Counted from the first letter of the stretch, positions 21,430-32,545 are shown. The stretch is 64,000 nt of DNA from Alternaria dauci (GCF_042100115.1 NC_091276.1:620001-684000); one strand, 5' to 3'. Notes: generated by a model not told the origin, from the letters alone. A program made the numbers and translations.

Positions 21430-23291
21430 TCACAGTGCGCGCGCGATCCACTCTCCAGAGTTCATTCGTGAATGAGGTGGTCGGGTACCAGGCTCCTGTT
21501 TGTGGAGGCTGCATTTGGCGCTGCCGCGTATGCGTATCACAGTGACTTCGCTCGAGTCTGCTTCAGTCTGCATACTCGCGTCATCCCTTGCCCGTGGCGT
21601 TGGGCATGTGCATGTGTCTTCAGCGCCATCTACCTCTACGTCGTCGTCTTCGAGGTATATTGTGGGTGCAACACTGCTTCCTCCATCCTCGCTCTTATCT
21701 TCAGACTGGCCGAACTCCTTGTCCCAAATCCCATGACTACTGTGTCTCTTCAGGCCCAAGTTCTTCACAATCTCCTCGAGTTCTATTGCACTCACTCTGA
21801 CTCTTCCACTCTTTTCTTTATCAAAGTCCGCTTCAGAGCCTTTGTGCGAGTCTGCGCTGAGTTGTGACCAATCACTCACTCTTCGCGTGCTGGCTGTTGA
21901 CACAGAAAAGCGTGATGATGGCCCTAGCTTCGTCTTACGAGGAGGGCTAGATCGGGTCGAGGGAGCCTCAATGTCAAAGTCGAGATTCGATTCGTCGTCG
22001 TGGAAACGCGACAAGCTGCGGTTGCCGTGTTGAAAGTGAGTGGGGAAATAGGCTGTATCAGGCTTGTAGATGACCGTCTGACCTGAGTAGCGAGAGTTAT
22101 AAGAATGATTCGTTTCGTGGTTGTAAGTCTCGGAGTAGCTAGGAACGACCTCGTCGACATCGCCATGGAGTAGATGTACGGTGCTGCCGGCTACAGGGCC
22201 AGAGATACCTACGGAGCGTGGAGCGGCACGGGCAGCGCTGTCGGAACCGCGGATCGCCCTACCAAGAGGTAGCAAGGTGCTGAGGTTAACAGCTATCATT
22301 GCTGTTAGAAACTCGCAAATTCCCCACGTGGTGAAGTTCAAGTCGAAGTTGTTCCGATAGCCGACCTCGGCCCATGAAGTAACGACCATCCAGGTTCTGA
22401 TGATAGCTGCTGCGCAGGCAAAGAGTCCCAAGGATACCACAGCAAGAAGATGCAGAGTAGATCCGAGCTTCAGCGAAGAGTCAAGGGTGATGGGGACCGT
22501 GAATAAAATCAGTAGTAGGCTCGACGCAGCGTTCACGGCTGAGTCACCGGGTCAGTGTGATTCCTTATATCTCTAGGCGTTGGTACTTACGGTAATTCGC
22601 CAGAGCCCAGTGCTTTGACTCGCTTTGCGACATACACAGTGCCCTGGCATCTGAAAGATCCCAGGCCGCTATCAGAGGGACACACTGAGAGAGGAGTGAT
22701 ATGAACCACTCAACCGTGTGCCAGAATACCAATACTGTGTTGATCAGCTCTGGTGTTGGAGAGTATCGTTACTGGAAACCTACGCATGAGACTGACGAGA
22801 ATAACAGTGCGTACCATGAGCAAGCACGGATGACTCCTGGTGTCGGCCAGAGGCAGCAAAGTAAATGCAGCCGATAGCTTGACAGCACCAAGCCCAAGGA
22901 TGATGAGCGAGTTCAACGCCCACATCCACGGGCCCATCTGAATGGTCTTGCTAACCGGTAAGACATAGCCGTCTTCTTGCTGCCCGATACCAAGCTCTAC
23001 GACTCCAGTGAATGTGATGAAGATTCCTATTGTGCATAACTGTTTTGCGCGTTAGCTTTTATAGAGCCTGTTTGATCCAAGTCTCGGACATACAGCGGCC
23101 AGGACCATGAGCCCATCATCGATGGCGAAGGAGCGAAGGAGCCTTCCACGAGTAAAGGCTCTTAGCGAGTAGATCAACAGCCCGCTCAAGGCCAGCGTAA
23201 CGGCAATGGCAAGATGAAGGGGCCCCTTGTCGGGGACTTGCCAGGGCAGAGGAGTGCCGGAGGGTGAAGCTGCGCTGGCATTGACATCCAT
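21430..23291 (-). CDS. Fungal rhodopsin-like (SAT4-type) integral membrane protein
   Basis: Four exons, 23094-23291, 22784-23039, 22591-22734 and 21430-22538, give 568 residues. The first about 290 residues contain seven predicted membrane segments (for example HLAIAVTLALSGLLIYSL, DDGLMVLAALCTIGIFITF, WMWALNSLIILGLGAVKLSAAFTL, NAASSLLLILFTVPI), with the DDGLMVLA motif and the NFDLNFTTWGICEFLTAMIAVNLSTLLPL segment typical of the fungal Rhodopsin_dom_fungal family. The long hydrophilic C-terminal half is Ser-, Asp- and Glu-rich and likely cytosolic. The family includes receptor-like proteins of unknown ligand in plant-associated fungi. No CFEM domain is present. Intron ends and phases all agree. 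Confidence 0.87.
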
Positions 23292-26200
23292 TGTATGAGG
23301 CGACAGTAATGGTGTCCTGTTTCCTCTGCGAATTCATGCAAAGTTGTCGACCAGAGCTTGGGGGAGTTGGTTGAAACGAGTGAATGTCTGATGAGAAGTA
23401 CACGGGTGAAACGAACGTATGGGCAGGAATAAAAGAGCGTGGTCGAGAGGAAATGGAGGAGACCGGGATGATTAGAGAGTGTCTTGTACGACGAATTGAA
23501 CATGGCGTTTCAGCCCGGGGTAGCACCGCAGACACAGGCGCATGGTTCACGGCTCCTCGCCGACGTCGCTATAGAGATAGCAGAGCTGCACTGGCACAAT
23601 AGCGAGCCAATCGTCGAGTTGTCATAGTCTGCAAGGTACTCGAGCGGGGATGATTTTGTTTTGCCGTTGGACTAGTTCTTTCTCTGCAGGGATCTAGTGT
23701 CTTCCATGGTACAGCACGGTCGCTCTAGTGATGCTATCAGCACCCGAGACTGGATTCTCAGGTACCGCTTCGGACGGCTCCAGTACGCGACTGTTTTTCT
23801 CCATGCTGATCTTCTTTACCAAGGACATTTCAGGGCTCATAGAAGTCTCTCAGGGTCAAGACGATGAGAGCCTTTTCCCGCGCATCGGTTACCTACTCCC
23901 ATATTCGTACCATATGCATCCAAAAACATACAAATGCTCTGTCGATGCCATGTCGTCACAATCCGATGTGCAGCTACCCGGACAAGGCAGATGATTTGCC
24001 CCTCTCCACATCATGCAGCCAAAACTGTCTTAGTAGAGATTGTGGCTTCAGTTTCGAGCAGTAGTAACTCAGTATTGCTGTACAGCCCAGAAAGAACAAA
24101 CTGAAAAAAGAAGAGGTAAAGTTAAATGTTGCTCAGGGATAGATTTGTGTTAAGGATTCGTGTGGATGGGTGGAGAGTGGCGCACGCTCACCTGCATGCG
24201 ACTGGTCGACCGCACCTTTGCTTTTGCTCGTGATCTTCAGATTGACGAACGGGTCTTACGAATCCCAGCGCCACAACGATATGCGAGATGCAGGAGATCT
24301 GTTGGAAGGAGGATCCATCAATCGAAGACCTGATACGAGCTGAAGTGCGGAGGCAATACAGGGACATGCGAGGAGGCGCATCACGACACCGATGTCGTTG
24401 GGACGGGACAGGCTCGTGGCTCAGCGATTCATCTGGTGTCGACTATACCCCCCACGCAACAGCTGGTGGATGGCCGTCAACGGTATGAAACGCGTTTCTG
24501 AAAAAGCATTCCTGTGTTGGAGTGGTCGACGGGTTGGCGGAGTCGAAGAGGTCTTGGAGGTGGTTAGGTTGGTAGCGAGGATGCCGCTTTCAGTGGCCCG
24601 GAGGATTGTGGCTCGAGCTCTGGCTATTCATGGAGATGATCAGGATGCTAGCGGCGCGGAACTCGCGTTGCGCCGGCCTTGGCACGCTAGCTCGGTTCAA
24701 CAACTGGCATCCAACCCTCTGAATCCATACCATCTTACACTGGTGTATACGCACAGCACAGTGCCTGCCGGATTCCATTCCAGATGTCTCTTTTCGGTTC
24801 CGCCAACTCCAAAATTCGGTTTGATCAGCTACACCCTCCGAGGAAGCCTGCTGACTGCCACGACTAAATATAACCGAAGTGTTGTCGGGGCCATGAAGGA
24901 TACACACCAGGTTTTTTGCCTCTACAGCACAGGCGCTCGATCCTCGCCTCAGGATACTGAAGAGGGTGCATCTGCATTTGGTACGGCTTCGGTGGTGCGA
25001 CTGTGGAGAAACACTCTGGTCGTGCAAACTGTGCGAAAATAGGTAGACGCGATATGTACGGGCCGGACACGACACGCGCTTTTCCCGACCAAAGTTATGG
25101 AGGCGGGATCCAAGAAGATGCGTGTCGGTGAGCCATGTTGAGATATTGAGGATAGCGGTGTTCTTTGCCGCTGCCTATCATCACGATGTGGATTCAATAC
25201 TGAAGGGTACATGTCGGTCTGAGATGTTGAGAGATTGGAAGAAGCGGTATCTTTTGCCGCTGCTCGTTGTTACCAATCGGTTTTAACACGTACCAGCTGC
25301 CCTGCTTATCATACTACGGCAACTACCGCAACTGCGGCGACTATCGCCATATCTCTGGCGGCTAGCCAAGACGTGCGTGCGCTGGCACTTCCAATGGAGC
25401 GTCTTGCCTATGTGCTCGACTACTCTGAGCCTCATGATCGGGCGAAAGGCATACTTTGTGTCTCAGACTTATTAGCGCCGGAAAACGCTGCAAGTACGAT
25501 CGGTTCAGCTTTCTGTATGGAGAAATCATACCATTCGATCTTCTGGCGTCTCCAGCCGGATTGTGTTGCACTTTCAATACAACCCATGATATCGTGCGAT
25601 GAAGCTCTTGAGCAGACTCCCCTGGTCGCGAGGACTCGCTGCACGTTGAATTCGACAAGTCGACAAGAGCAGCTGCCACGGTTTATGAGCGGTCAGATTT
25701 GTTTGCGAATGGAGAGTCAGCACTTAAGCATTCAAATTTCGGGGCTCCTCATTCCATTTGGACCGACCCCTCTAATCTAGTCGGTACCAAGCGAACGGAG
25801 GCGCTCAGGTTCCATCTCATCACTTCAGTGGATATAGCAGAGAAAGGGATACCGCGCAATAGGTATATGCACCCATCACTCAGGAAACCTTCGCAGCTGC
25901 GTATGCCGTCCCCTGAGTTTGACTTGTTAAATCTATTGAATAATTGGAACACCATTTCTTTGTGGCCGTCCATGGGGTGTAGGTGAAGTAGCTTTTAAAC
26001 AAGCGCATCTGAAGACCTGTAAGGTAGTTGTGTTTGCCATCAAGGCGAGCGACAGATAATAGTCGTTGTCCAGTGTGGATCCCAGATAGAAAGAAAGCTG
26101 GTTAGAAGAGTCTAAGACTGTTGATAGATCAGGATACAAGCAATACTGACCGTCTCATCGTGGTTGTCCTGTGCGAGACAGCTAAGTAATAGAGCGCATG

Positions 26201-26578
26201 CGACGAATAACCTAATGATCAAATAAAGTAAGTAACTACTGTTCTTCATAGACCCATCGAATTCACAGTATGAGCAAGCGAGTAAAGCCAACTATAGTTT
26301 TATTGAAGATGTGCTACTAGTGGCATAGTTCATCATGCTGGTACAAGTGCGTAGATTACTGTCCTTCAAGGAGAACGCAAAGCGTCACACATGACGACTA
26401 TATTACCGCAGGTATGGTTAAGCATGTAGGAGGTTCAAGAGCCAATCCTGACGCTCGCAGATGCGATGTTCAAACCTCACAATGTTCGATGTTCTCCTCT
26501 AGTCAAACCTCAAAAAGGTCGTCTCTTCCACCTTACCACCATCTCCACCACCACACCACCCCAGACCATCACAACCGC
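23292..26578. other. Gene-poor stretch of about 3.3 kb
   Basis: Contains only overlapping unassigned ORFs, the longest being 216 codons at 24392-25042 without recognisable motifs. A degenerate 60-bp direct repeat lies at 25121-25270. The right end flanks the tRNA pair. Confidence 0.5.
25121..25270 (+). repeat. Degenerate 60-bp direct repeat, two copies 88 bp apart
   Basis: Copy 1 (about 25121-25180) and copy 2 (about 25209-25270) share TGTCGGT, ATGTTGAGA, AGCGGT and TTTGCCGCTGC in the same order and spacing. Confidence 0.5.
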
Positions 26579-26583
26579 AAAAA
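26579..26583 (-). terminator. Pol III terminator after tRNA-Gly
   Basis: A run of five T residues on the minus strand, 20 bp past the 3' end of tRNA-Gly. No run of four or more T occurs in the 31 bp between tRNA-Arg and tRNA-Gly. Confidence 0.55.
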
Positions 26584-26602
26584 GAATAGCTAGAGCAGTC
26601 GC

Positions 26603-26690
26603 TGCATCGGCCGGGAATCGAACCCGGGGCTAGCCGAAACTGTCCTGTGAAGGATGGCAACGGCTAATTTTACCACTAAACCACCGATGC
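26603..26690 (-). tRNA. tRNA-Gly(GCC) with a 17-nt intron
   Basis: The 5' GCATCGG pairs with 3' CCGATGC plus discriminator A. The T arm is CCGGG-TTCGATT-CCCGG. The anticodon stem is AGCCG/CGGCT with loop TTGCCAT and anticodon GCC at 26656-26658. An intron of 17 nt (26638-26654) follows the base 3' of the anticodon, the canonical position for tRNA endonuclease introns. Mature length is 71 nt. Both A and B boxes are intact. It lies 31 bp downstream of tRNA-Arg in the same orientation. Confidence 0.95.
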
Positions 26691-26721
26691 GAAAGATGCC
26701 AAGCATGATGAACTGTTGGAG

Positions 26722-26858
26722 TGACCTAACCAGGGGTCGCTGGACAGATGTTAGGAGCTGTGTTCGAATAGAAGGCAACTGAGTGCTACTTACAACCTGG
26801 AATCTCTTGATATCGAACTGAGTCGTAGTCAAGCGCCTTGCCATTGGGCCATTAGGCC
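26722..26858 (-). tRNA. tRNA-Arg(ACG) with two introns, one spliceosome-like in the T-loop
   Basis: Removing two insertions restores a complete tRNA: acceptor GGCCTAA pairs with TTAGGTC (one G-U) plus A73; D arm GCCCAATGGCAAGGC; anticodon stem CTTGA/TCAAG with loop CTACGAA and anticodon ACG at 26824-26826; T arm CCAGG-TTCGACC-CCTGG. The first insertion, 26812-26822 (11 nt), sits at the canonical intron position. The second, 26740-26793 (54 nt), lies in the T-loop between positions 55 and 56 and starts GTAAGT, contains CTAAC 17 nt before its end and finishes CCAG. It splits the Pol III B box (GGTT / CGACCCC), while the A box TGGCCCAATGG is intact. Whether the gene is expressed is unknown. Confidence 0.9.
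26740..26793 (-). other. Spliceosomal-type intron inside a tRNA gene
   Basis: 54 nt with donor GTAAGT, branch-site-like CTAAC at 17 nt from the 3' end, and acceptor CCAG. Length and signals match the protein-gene introns of this window. The exact removal of these 54 nt regenerates the universal T-loop, which fixes the boundaries. No bulge-helix-bulge was evident by eye, and no group I or II core could fit in this length. Confidence 0.85.
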
Positions 26859-28749
26859 AGTTGTTGCTTAGTAATGATGGAAGAACGAATAAAAGAAAAC
26901 ACTATATTGTCAATCGTGTGCGATTCTTCAGCGTAGGATTGAGATTGCGTTCAAAAGGTGGTATGGTGGGGCAGTGTTGCCGCAAACTTTTTCTTCGGGA
27001 GGTTTGCCGTAGTGGGGCATGCATATCCACCGGTCCAACCAGAAAAATCGTGTCCATTCCAATAACATGCTAGCAAACAGCTCCACCTGCAAACCTTCGC
27101 AGCCTCGAAGTGTGCTCTATCTCCCTTGACATACAACGCTGAAACTGGGTACTTCCACACCACGTGCGGGAATCCAAAGCCACGATGCTAAAGTCGACCA
27201 CAATGCCAAACCCCAAGGGACATATTCCGAAGTACGTCCGACTCTGCTCTCGTTAGTGTGATTCCATTTCTATTTCTCAAATAGTACAGGTCTGTCACCA
27301 GAAGATTACTCCAAGGTCGCAACGTACTCTATCCTTGATCCCCATATTTGTTGGCCAAAGTGCTATATTTTACGCTCTACACGCTTTATTGACGTCTAAA
27401 CATGTTGCATAAACTACCCCTACAAGCAATTCTCTATAAGTTGATGGTACAAAATTCTTGCATGCTTGCGTCGCGATATCCTCTGGCCATATTCCAGTAT
27501 GAAGCATGAGACGAATGCAAGCCAGTGGTTGTTACAAGTTATGAAATTCGAGCCTTCACTAAGTTCAGCTGTTTAAAGAACGAACAATGCCTGAGGCCAA
27601 AGAGATCTGGCTTCGCCCTTCTTTCACTGTACGCGACAATCGGGAAGCCTCGTACATCGCCAATAGATGAAGACCAAATCCGACAAACCTTCAATACGAC
27701 GACCTCTCCAACTGCGCCAGTATCATCAAAACTCATTGCATCCACTGATCTCGAGGTCACAAGCAGTTGCTCCAACCTCGATCTCAAATCGCCATGGAAT
27801 CAAAGAGCAGCGGTCCACTATTTAAGCCGGTAACAGCGAAGTAACCCATCCAGGCAAGTGACCACACACTGCAGGCTTCATTACAAGTAACTGTGAAAGA
27901 CGCTACAAAGACATGGGCCTTCCGAATCCACTGAGAATAGTCGAAAAAGATGCCAATGTAGACCTTGAGCGCCTCAATAACAACACAAATTAAAGTTCGG
28001 ACCGTCTGCAGTTCGTTGAGGTGTCGTGTCGGGTGACATCCTTATACGCGCGAATCCTCTCATTTTGAGAGAACCTGTTCGTTCAGATCGATGAGAATCG
28101 TGTGGTCTTACGCGCAACACATCAAGCTATGCTAAGCAGTGTTCATAAGATAAGCAATTTTCCGTGGAGTCTTTTGCAGTTTTGATAGCTCTAAAAGATA
28201 CTGTGGCAAAGGTTGATAAGGAAATGTCAAAGTGGAATTACCAACAGCTACACTAGCGTGGTTTCAGCACGACATCTCTGCGCGTATGCAGGTGCATCGT
28301 CCGGCCCTCGTTCCTTTCTCGATATCCCCCCATTGTTCAAAGATCATCAGAGTCTAGCTAGATGGGCCCACAGCCCGGATGGATACCCGAACAACTTCCT
28401 ACCCGGGTGCATACGTACTTTTCGCGACAAGAAGATACGATGCACTACCCCACGATAGGAAAGAGACAAGACTCGATGCAGCGACAAGACACGCTTAGCA
28501 TTTACCCTGGATCCGTTACACGGTCTGATTGGCTTGTGGACCATGATCTTGGCCCACTCTACTCTTGGTACATGCCTTGAAAACTACAAACATATCAATT
28601 GTGATTAGACAAGGCAGCAAGTGGCACATGATGCAAGAATGCACTCCGAAGGGGACCCAAGAACCCTATATATTTGGCCTCATGAGCACCAGTTGAGTAC
28701 CGCACTGGCCTCAACTACTTAAGCATTCTGATATCTCGGTGTGATTAAG
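26859..28749. other. Gene-poor stretch with a promoter at its end
   Basis: No gene recognised among short ORFs. TATATAT at 28667-28673 lies about 80 bp before the aminopeptidase ATG. Confidence 0.55.
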
Positions 28750-29982
28750 ATGAAATCTGCAGCTCTCCTCGCCGCAGTATGTGCGACTACTGTGTTTGCA
28801 AAGCCAGAGCAGGTCGCGCCTCGAGCGCTATACACGATTGAAGTCGCCCCTGGAGAGACTCGTCAAATCACAGACGAAGAGAGATGGGAACTTTCCGCTG
28901 TCAGTAATATACACCTTCAACAGGACTCTCCTCATCTGATCCTCTTTTAGAACGGCGGCTGCGGAAACCATTTCTTCGACATCAGCGACTCCCATGTCGC
29001 ACCTCTCGCAGCCAGAGCAGTACCACCCTACCCGCAAACGTTTAATCACCTGGAGAACGTCAAGCGACTTTTCCCAGAACTCAGTTGGGATAACATCAAG
29101 AAGAACCTAGAGACCTTCTCTGCCTTCCACACGCGTTTTTCCGAAAGTGCGTCTGGCGCTGAGGCTGCGCAGTGGCTTCTTGGTCAGGTTCAAGACGTAG
29201 TGTTGAAGTCTGGAAAGAGTGGCGTTACTGCCGCAGCCTTTCCTCACACCCGATGGCCACAAAACTCCGTCATTGCACGTATTCAAGGACAAAGCAATAG
29301 GACTGTGGTTGTGGGTGCTCATCTCGACTCGATCAACGTAGCAGATCGGGTAAACGGACGTGCGCCTGGTGTTGATGATGATGGTAGCGGATCACTCCTC
29401 ATCCTAGAAGCTCTCCGCGTGTTGCTAACCGACAAGGACTTTGATTCAAGCAAGCTGAAAAACACCATCGAGTTCCACTGGTATGCGGCCGAGGAGGGAG
29501 GGCTGCGTGGTAGCCAAGAAGTCTTTACACAATATGCGGCTGCCGGCAGGGATATATGGGCCATGTTACAGCAGGATATGGTTGGGTACACGAAGGGTAC
29601 TCTTAACGCTGGAAAGCCAGAGAGCTTCGGCCTTATCACCGATTACACGGATCCGGCTCTCAACGAGTACCTCACTCGTGTCATCACAGAGGTACGTGCA
29701 TGCGAAGTAAGACACAAACCAGCGGAGTTAACTTGACTATAGTACACCGATATCACGTACGTCAACAGCACATGTGGATATGGATGTTCTGATCATGGCT
29801 CCGCGACGAGGAGTGGTTACCCTGCGGCATTCGTCTTCGAATCTGCTTTCCAGTACCGAAACCCTTACATCCACACCGTCTACGATACCATGGAACACAT
29901 GGATCCCAACCACGTAATTCAACATGGAAAGCTCGTTTTGGGTTACCTATATGAGCTCGGATTTAGTCAGAATGACTTGTAG
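28750..29982 (+). CDS. Secreted M28 leucine aminopeptidase
   Basis: Three exons, 28750-28899, 28951-29691 and 29743-29982, give 376 residues. A signal peptide (MKSAALLAAVCATTVFA) and a short propeptide are followed by the M28 zinc-peptidase domain. The two-zinc ligands are visible in order: VVGAHLDS (His), PGVDDDGSG (bridging Asp), AEEGGLRGS (catalytic Glu and zinc Glu), QDMVGY (Asp) and YIHTVYDT (His). CGYGCSDHGSATRSGYPA carries the disulfide and DH motif of LAP1-type enzymes. The protein removes N-terminal residues from peptides outside the cell and matches the usual length of fungal LAP1. The first intron uses GTCAGT, the second GTACGT. Confidence 0.94.
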
Positions 29983-30206
29983 GTACTGTCAGCGATGTAT
30001 TAATACGCTTTCATCGAAAAGCAATCAAATGATGGCCATTGTGAAGCGCCAGTTAGTACCAAGAATTGTGATGCATGTCTCCTACTGTGACTTAAGGGTC
30101 AAAATATGGTAGCTTCATCGTGTATTCTGCCTACTACATCGACTTGATGAGAAACAGATAATACTTTGATCACATAGCCAGCTGGCAAGTCCTACCTAAA
30201 TCAGGT

Positions 30207-30847
30207 CTACCGTACCCATCCCACAGTCTTGTCCATCTTCTGTAACCAGTGTGCTAGTATACTCTCCTCATCAGGATTGTTCTGAGACTTGAAGTTCATT
30301 TCCACCATCTCTCTCACAATAGAGACGACGCCAGGCATATGCTCGTCCTTTATTCGCAAAGGAGTTTCGTGATCAAACACCTCGCTGATCAAATTCAGTG
30401 TATCGTTGATCTTCCCTTGGATATCAGAATCGAAGATCTGCTTGTAACCGTACAACTGCCTAGCCCCACACCACAGTTGCAGGACGAATTGTGAAGCTTC
30501 GATATCGGATGTTACCCCATCGAGCGTGTTGGCGGCCTCGCGTTGTCCAGGCATAAACTCAGGCTCACGAACGAGGCAGAAGAGGACTACATCTGGATGA
30601 ACCGGACAGGTGTTGTGGTGTTTGAAGTGATTGGTGAGACAGTCACGGCAATACACTCCGTGACAGGGATGAGATTGGCTTCGTATGCGGAAGACTCGTG
30701 CGGAGACAACTATGGCAGTCAGTAGAAAGCGTGGAAAAGGTTTTGGTGGTACGTACATGGGAGTGAATGTCCGCAGAGATCGCATCTTACGTTGCTCTCG
30801 ATACATTCATCGAGGAAGGATTTGCGGTCTTTCAACGATGTATCCAT
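30207..30847 (-). CDS. Small RING-like protein, paralog 1
   Basis: Two exons, 30757-30847 and 30207-30709, give 197 residues. CDLC near residue 22, PCHGVYCRDC near 50 and CPVH near 65 form a compact RING-like zinc motif. The rest is helical and not recognised. Its C-terminal region (FDSDIQGKINDTLNLISEVFDHETPLRI, then PGVVSIVREMVE) aligns with YDSNIEDEVTF and PGVREVARVML of the next gene, so the two are tandem paralogs. A ubiquitin-ligase role is possible but only inferred. The intron is 47 nt with GTACGT and CATAG ends. Confidence 0.75.
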
Positions 30848-31298
30848 GTTTTATTGTCGTTGGTGTAAGTAGGGATTCGAAAGACGGACGTGCTTCGCCT
30901 TCAAAGATATAGAAGAGAAAGGAGAGTTGAGTGCGTTCTTTTATCTTGTAGAAAGTGCTCCTGTTTATATGTGGCTAGGAGAGTGAGGGACTCCGCTACT
31001 GACTATATCACGCCCGTGATAACATGCCTAATCGACGAGAAAGCCTTGGTAAATTTAGTGCTACCAATAGTGAAAGCACTGTGTTGATTTCGAGTGAATA
31101 AGGGCTTGATCTAATTCATGCAGAGTCCGCTGGTAGCTCTGCTTCTGCCCAGCTTGCACATTTGCCAGCCTAACGAGAAACAGCAGACAAGGGTATGGTA
31201 CAAGGTTACAAGCCTTTAAGGTAGTAGAAATGATGACGTGAAAGAGATACACTGGAACTGCTCTCTCACACCTCCGATGTATCAGGCGCTAGACCTGA
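30848..31298. other. Intergenic, no gene seen
   Basis: 450 bp between two RING-like genes on the same strand. Nothing recognisable. Confidence 0.6.
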
Positions 31299-32243
31299 CT
31301 ACTGATTGCAGTGGAGTTGATACAGATTTATCCGAAAATCACGGTCCGACATCACCTCGCTTTCTTCGCGGGATTTGAACCTCCAATCAAAAACTTCCGC
31401 CAGGCAGTCCGTGCAGCTTTTAACCTCATTTTTTGTAAGCGGAACAAAGCAGCCATTTTTATGATGCTCCCCCAACATCACCCGTGCCACCTCTCTAACA
31501 CCAGGCCAGTACTCGCTGAATACAATAGGGATTCGGTACGGATTGTGCAATTCAGCCATCGAGGTCAAGCAAAAGGTGACTTCATCTTCGATATTAGAAT
31601 CGTAGATGATCTCTTCCCTTTTGTAGAGATTGTGCAGGTTTTTCCAAATGAGCTTGACGAATGACTTGGCCTGTGTCCAGGTGTCGAAGTGATGAGCTAA
31701 ATGGCAGTCATCGATAGGTACCGGTCGCGCGCCTTCGGCGACTTCGGGTTTGTCGGGTTTTAAGCAGGGTAGCTGTTTACAAAGGGGACATTTGATGGGT
31801 GGTCCGTGTACTGGGTCGGAATCGGCTTTCAATTTGTAGAGGCAATCATCCCCAAATTTGTGTGGACAGTCTGTGGACCTCATGTATCTGCGTTTAAACC
31901 GTTCGTCGATTGGCTCATGGTCTGCGTCAAACAGTTCCATACAAATGCCGCAGTGTTCGAGAATAAAGTCCTCGCTCAGAAAGTCGCAGCGCAAAGTCGC
32001 GGCGCGAATTACGCCTTGCTTTTGATGATGGCATTGTGCAGTTGTTGAAAATTTCGCTATCGTTGGGAGATGGAATAATATCGTTGAAACCTGACGTTGA
32101 TTTAACCAGCCAAGTCCTTGAAACCAGTCGGTGCAAAGCATGAAATAGTCGTGGGGGAAGCCGCCTCTGATATATCCTGTTTTGTTGCCGTCGAAGGGCA
32201 TTTCATCACACGCGTCGAATGGCGCAGAAGTCCAAGGAACCAA
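31299..32243 (-). CDS. RING-like protein, paralog 2
   Basis: A single frame of up to 314 residues. The start is uncertain: similarity to the neighbouring paralog begins only near ATLRCDFLSEDF, about residue 83, so the first part may be leader or contain an unseen intron. The RING-like region reads CGIC, CPHKFGDDC, CPLC. The expected fifth ligand between His and the last Cys of the second cluster is Gly, so the fold may be degenerate or use a nearby Asp. The C-terminal half is shared with paralog 1. Function unknown. Confidence 0.65.
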   Translation of the reverse strand: MVPWTSAPFDACDEMPFDGNKTGYIRGGFPHDYFMLCTDWFQGLGWLNQRQVSTILFHLPTIAKFSTTAQCHHQKQGVIRAATLRCDFLSEDFILEHCGICMELFDADHEPIDERFKRRYMRSTDCPHKFGDDCLYKLKADSDPVHGPPIKCPLCKQLPCLKPDKPEVAEGARPVPIDDCHLAHHFDTWTQAKSFVKLIWKNLHNLYKREEIIYDSNIEDEVTFCLTSMAELHNPYRIPIVFSEYWPGVREVARVMLGEHHKNGCFVPLTKNEVKSCTDCLAEVFDWRFKSREESEVMSDRDFRINLYQLHCNQ

Positions 32244-32545
32244 AAAACGCCATTCGATACCGTCGGCTCTCCGCAGTGGTGGATTCCAGCGCTCATACTT
32301 ACGCCTTTATGGTCTGGTGGGTGCAAAAGCAAAACCACAAAGACCCGGTTCCCGCTCAAATGTTCAGAGCGGGCACCAAAACAAAAGAATGCTAGTCTGG
32401 GACCAGCAGCCTCAAAATGCTTTCTGTAACCATTGCTACCGTGAATAACACGTATACGACAGTATCAAGTGACGAGAAGAATAGTAGTTCCTAGCTCGAG
32501 AAGCAAAACGTCTAGTGAGCGTATTTCTTAGCGTGTGCGGTCTTC

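Noticed and set aside
24392..25042. 216-codon plus-strand ORF
   Set aside because: No recognisable motifs; an opposite-strand ORF of similar length overlaps it, so chance is likely.
26740..26793. Group I/II intron or archaeal-type bulge-helix-bulge intron in tRNA-Arg
   Set aside because: Far too short for a self-splicing core, and the ends match spliceosomal consensus exactly; no bulge-helix-bulge was evident by eye, though I could not fold it by computer.
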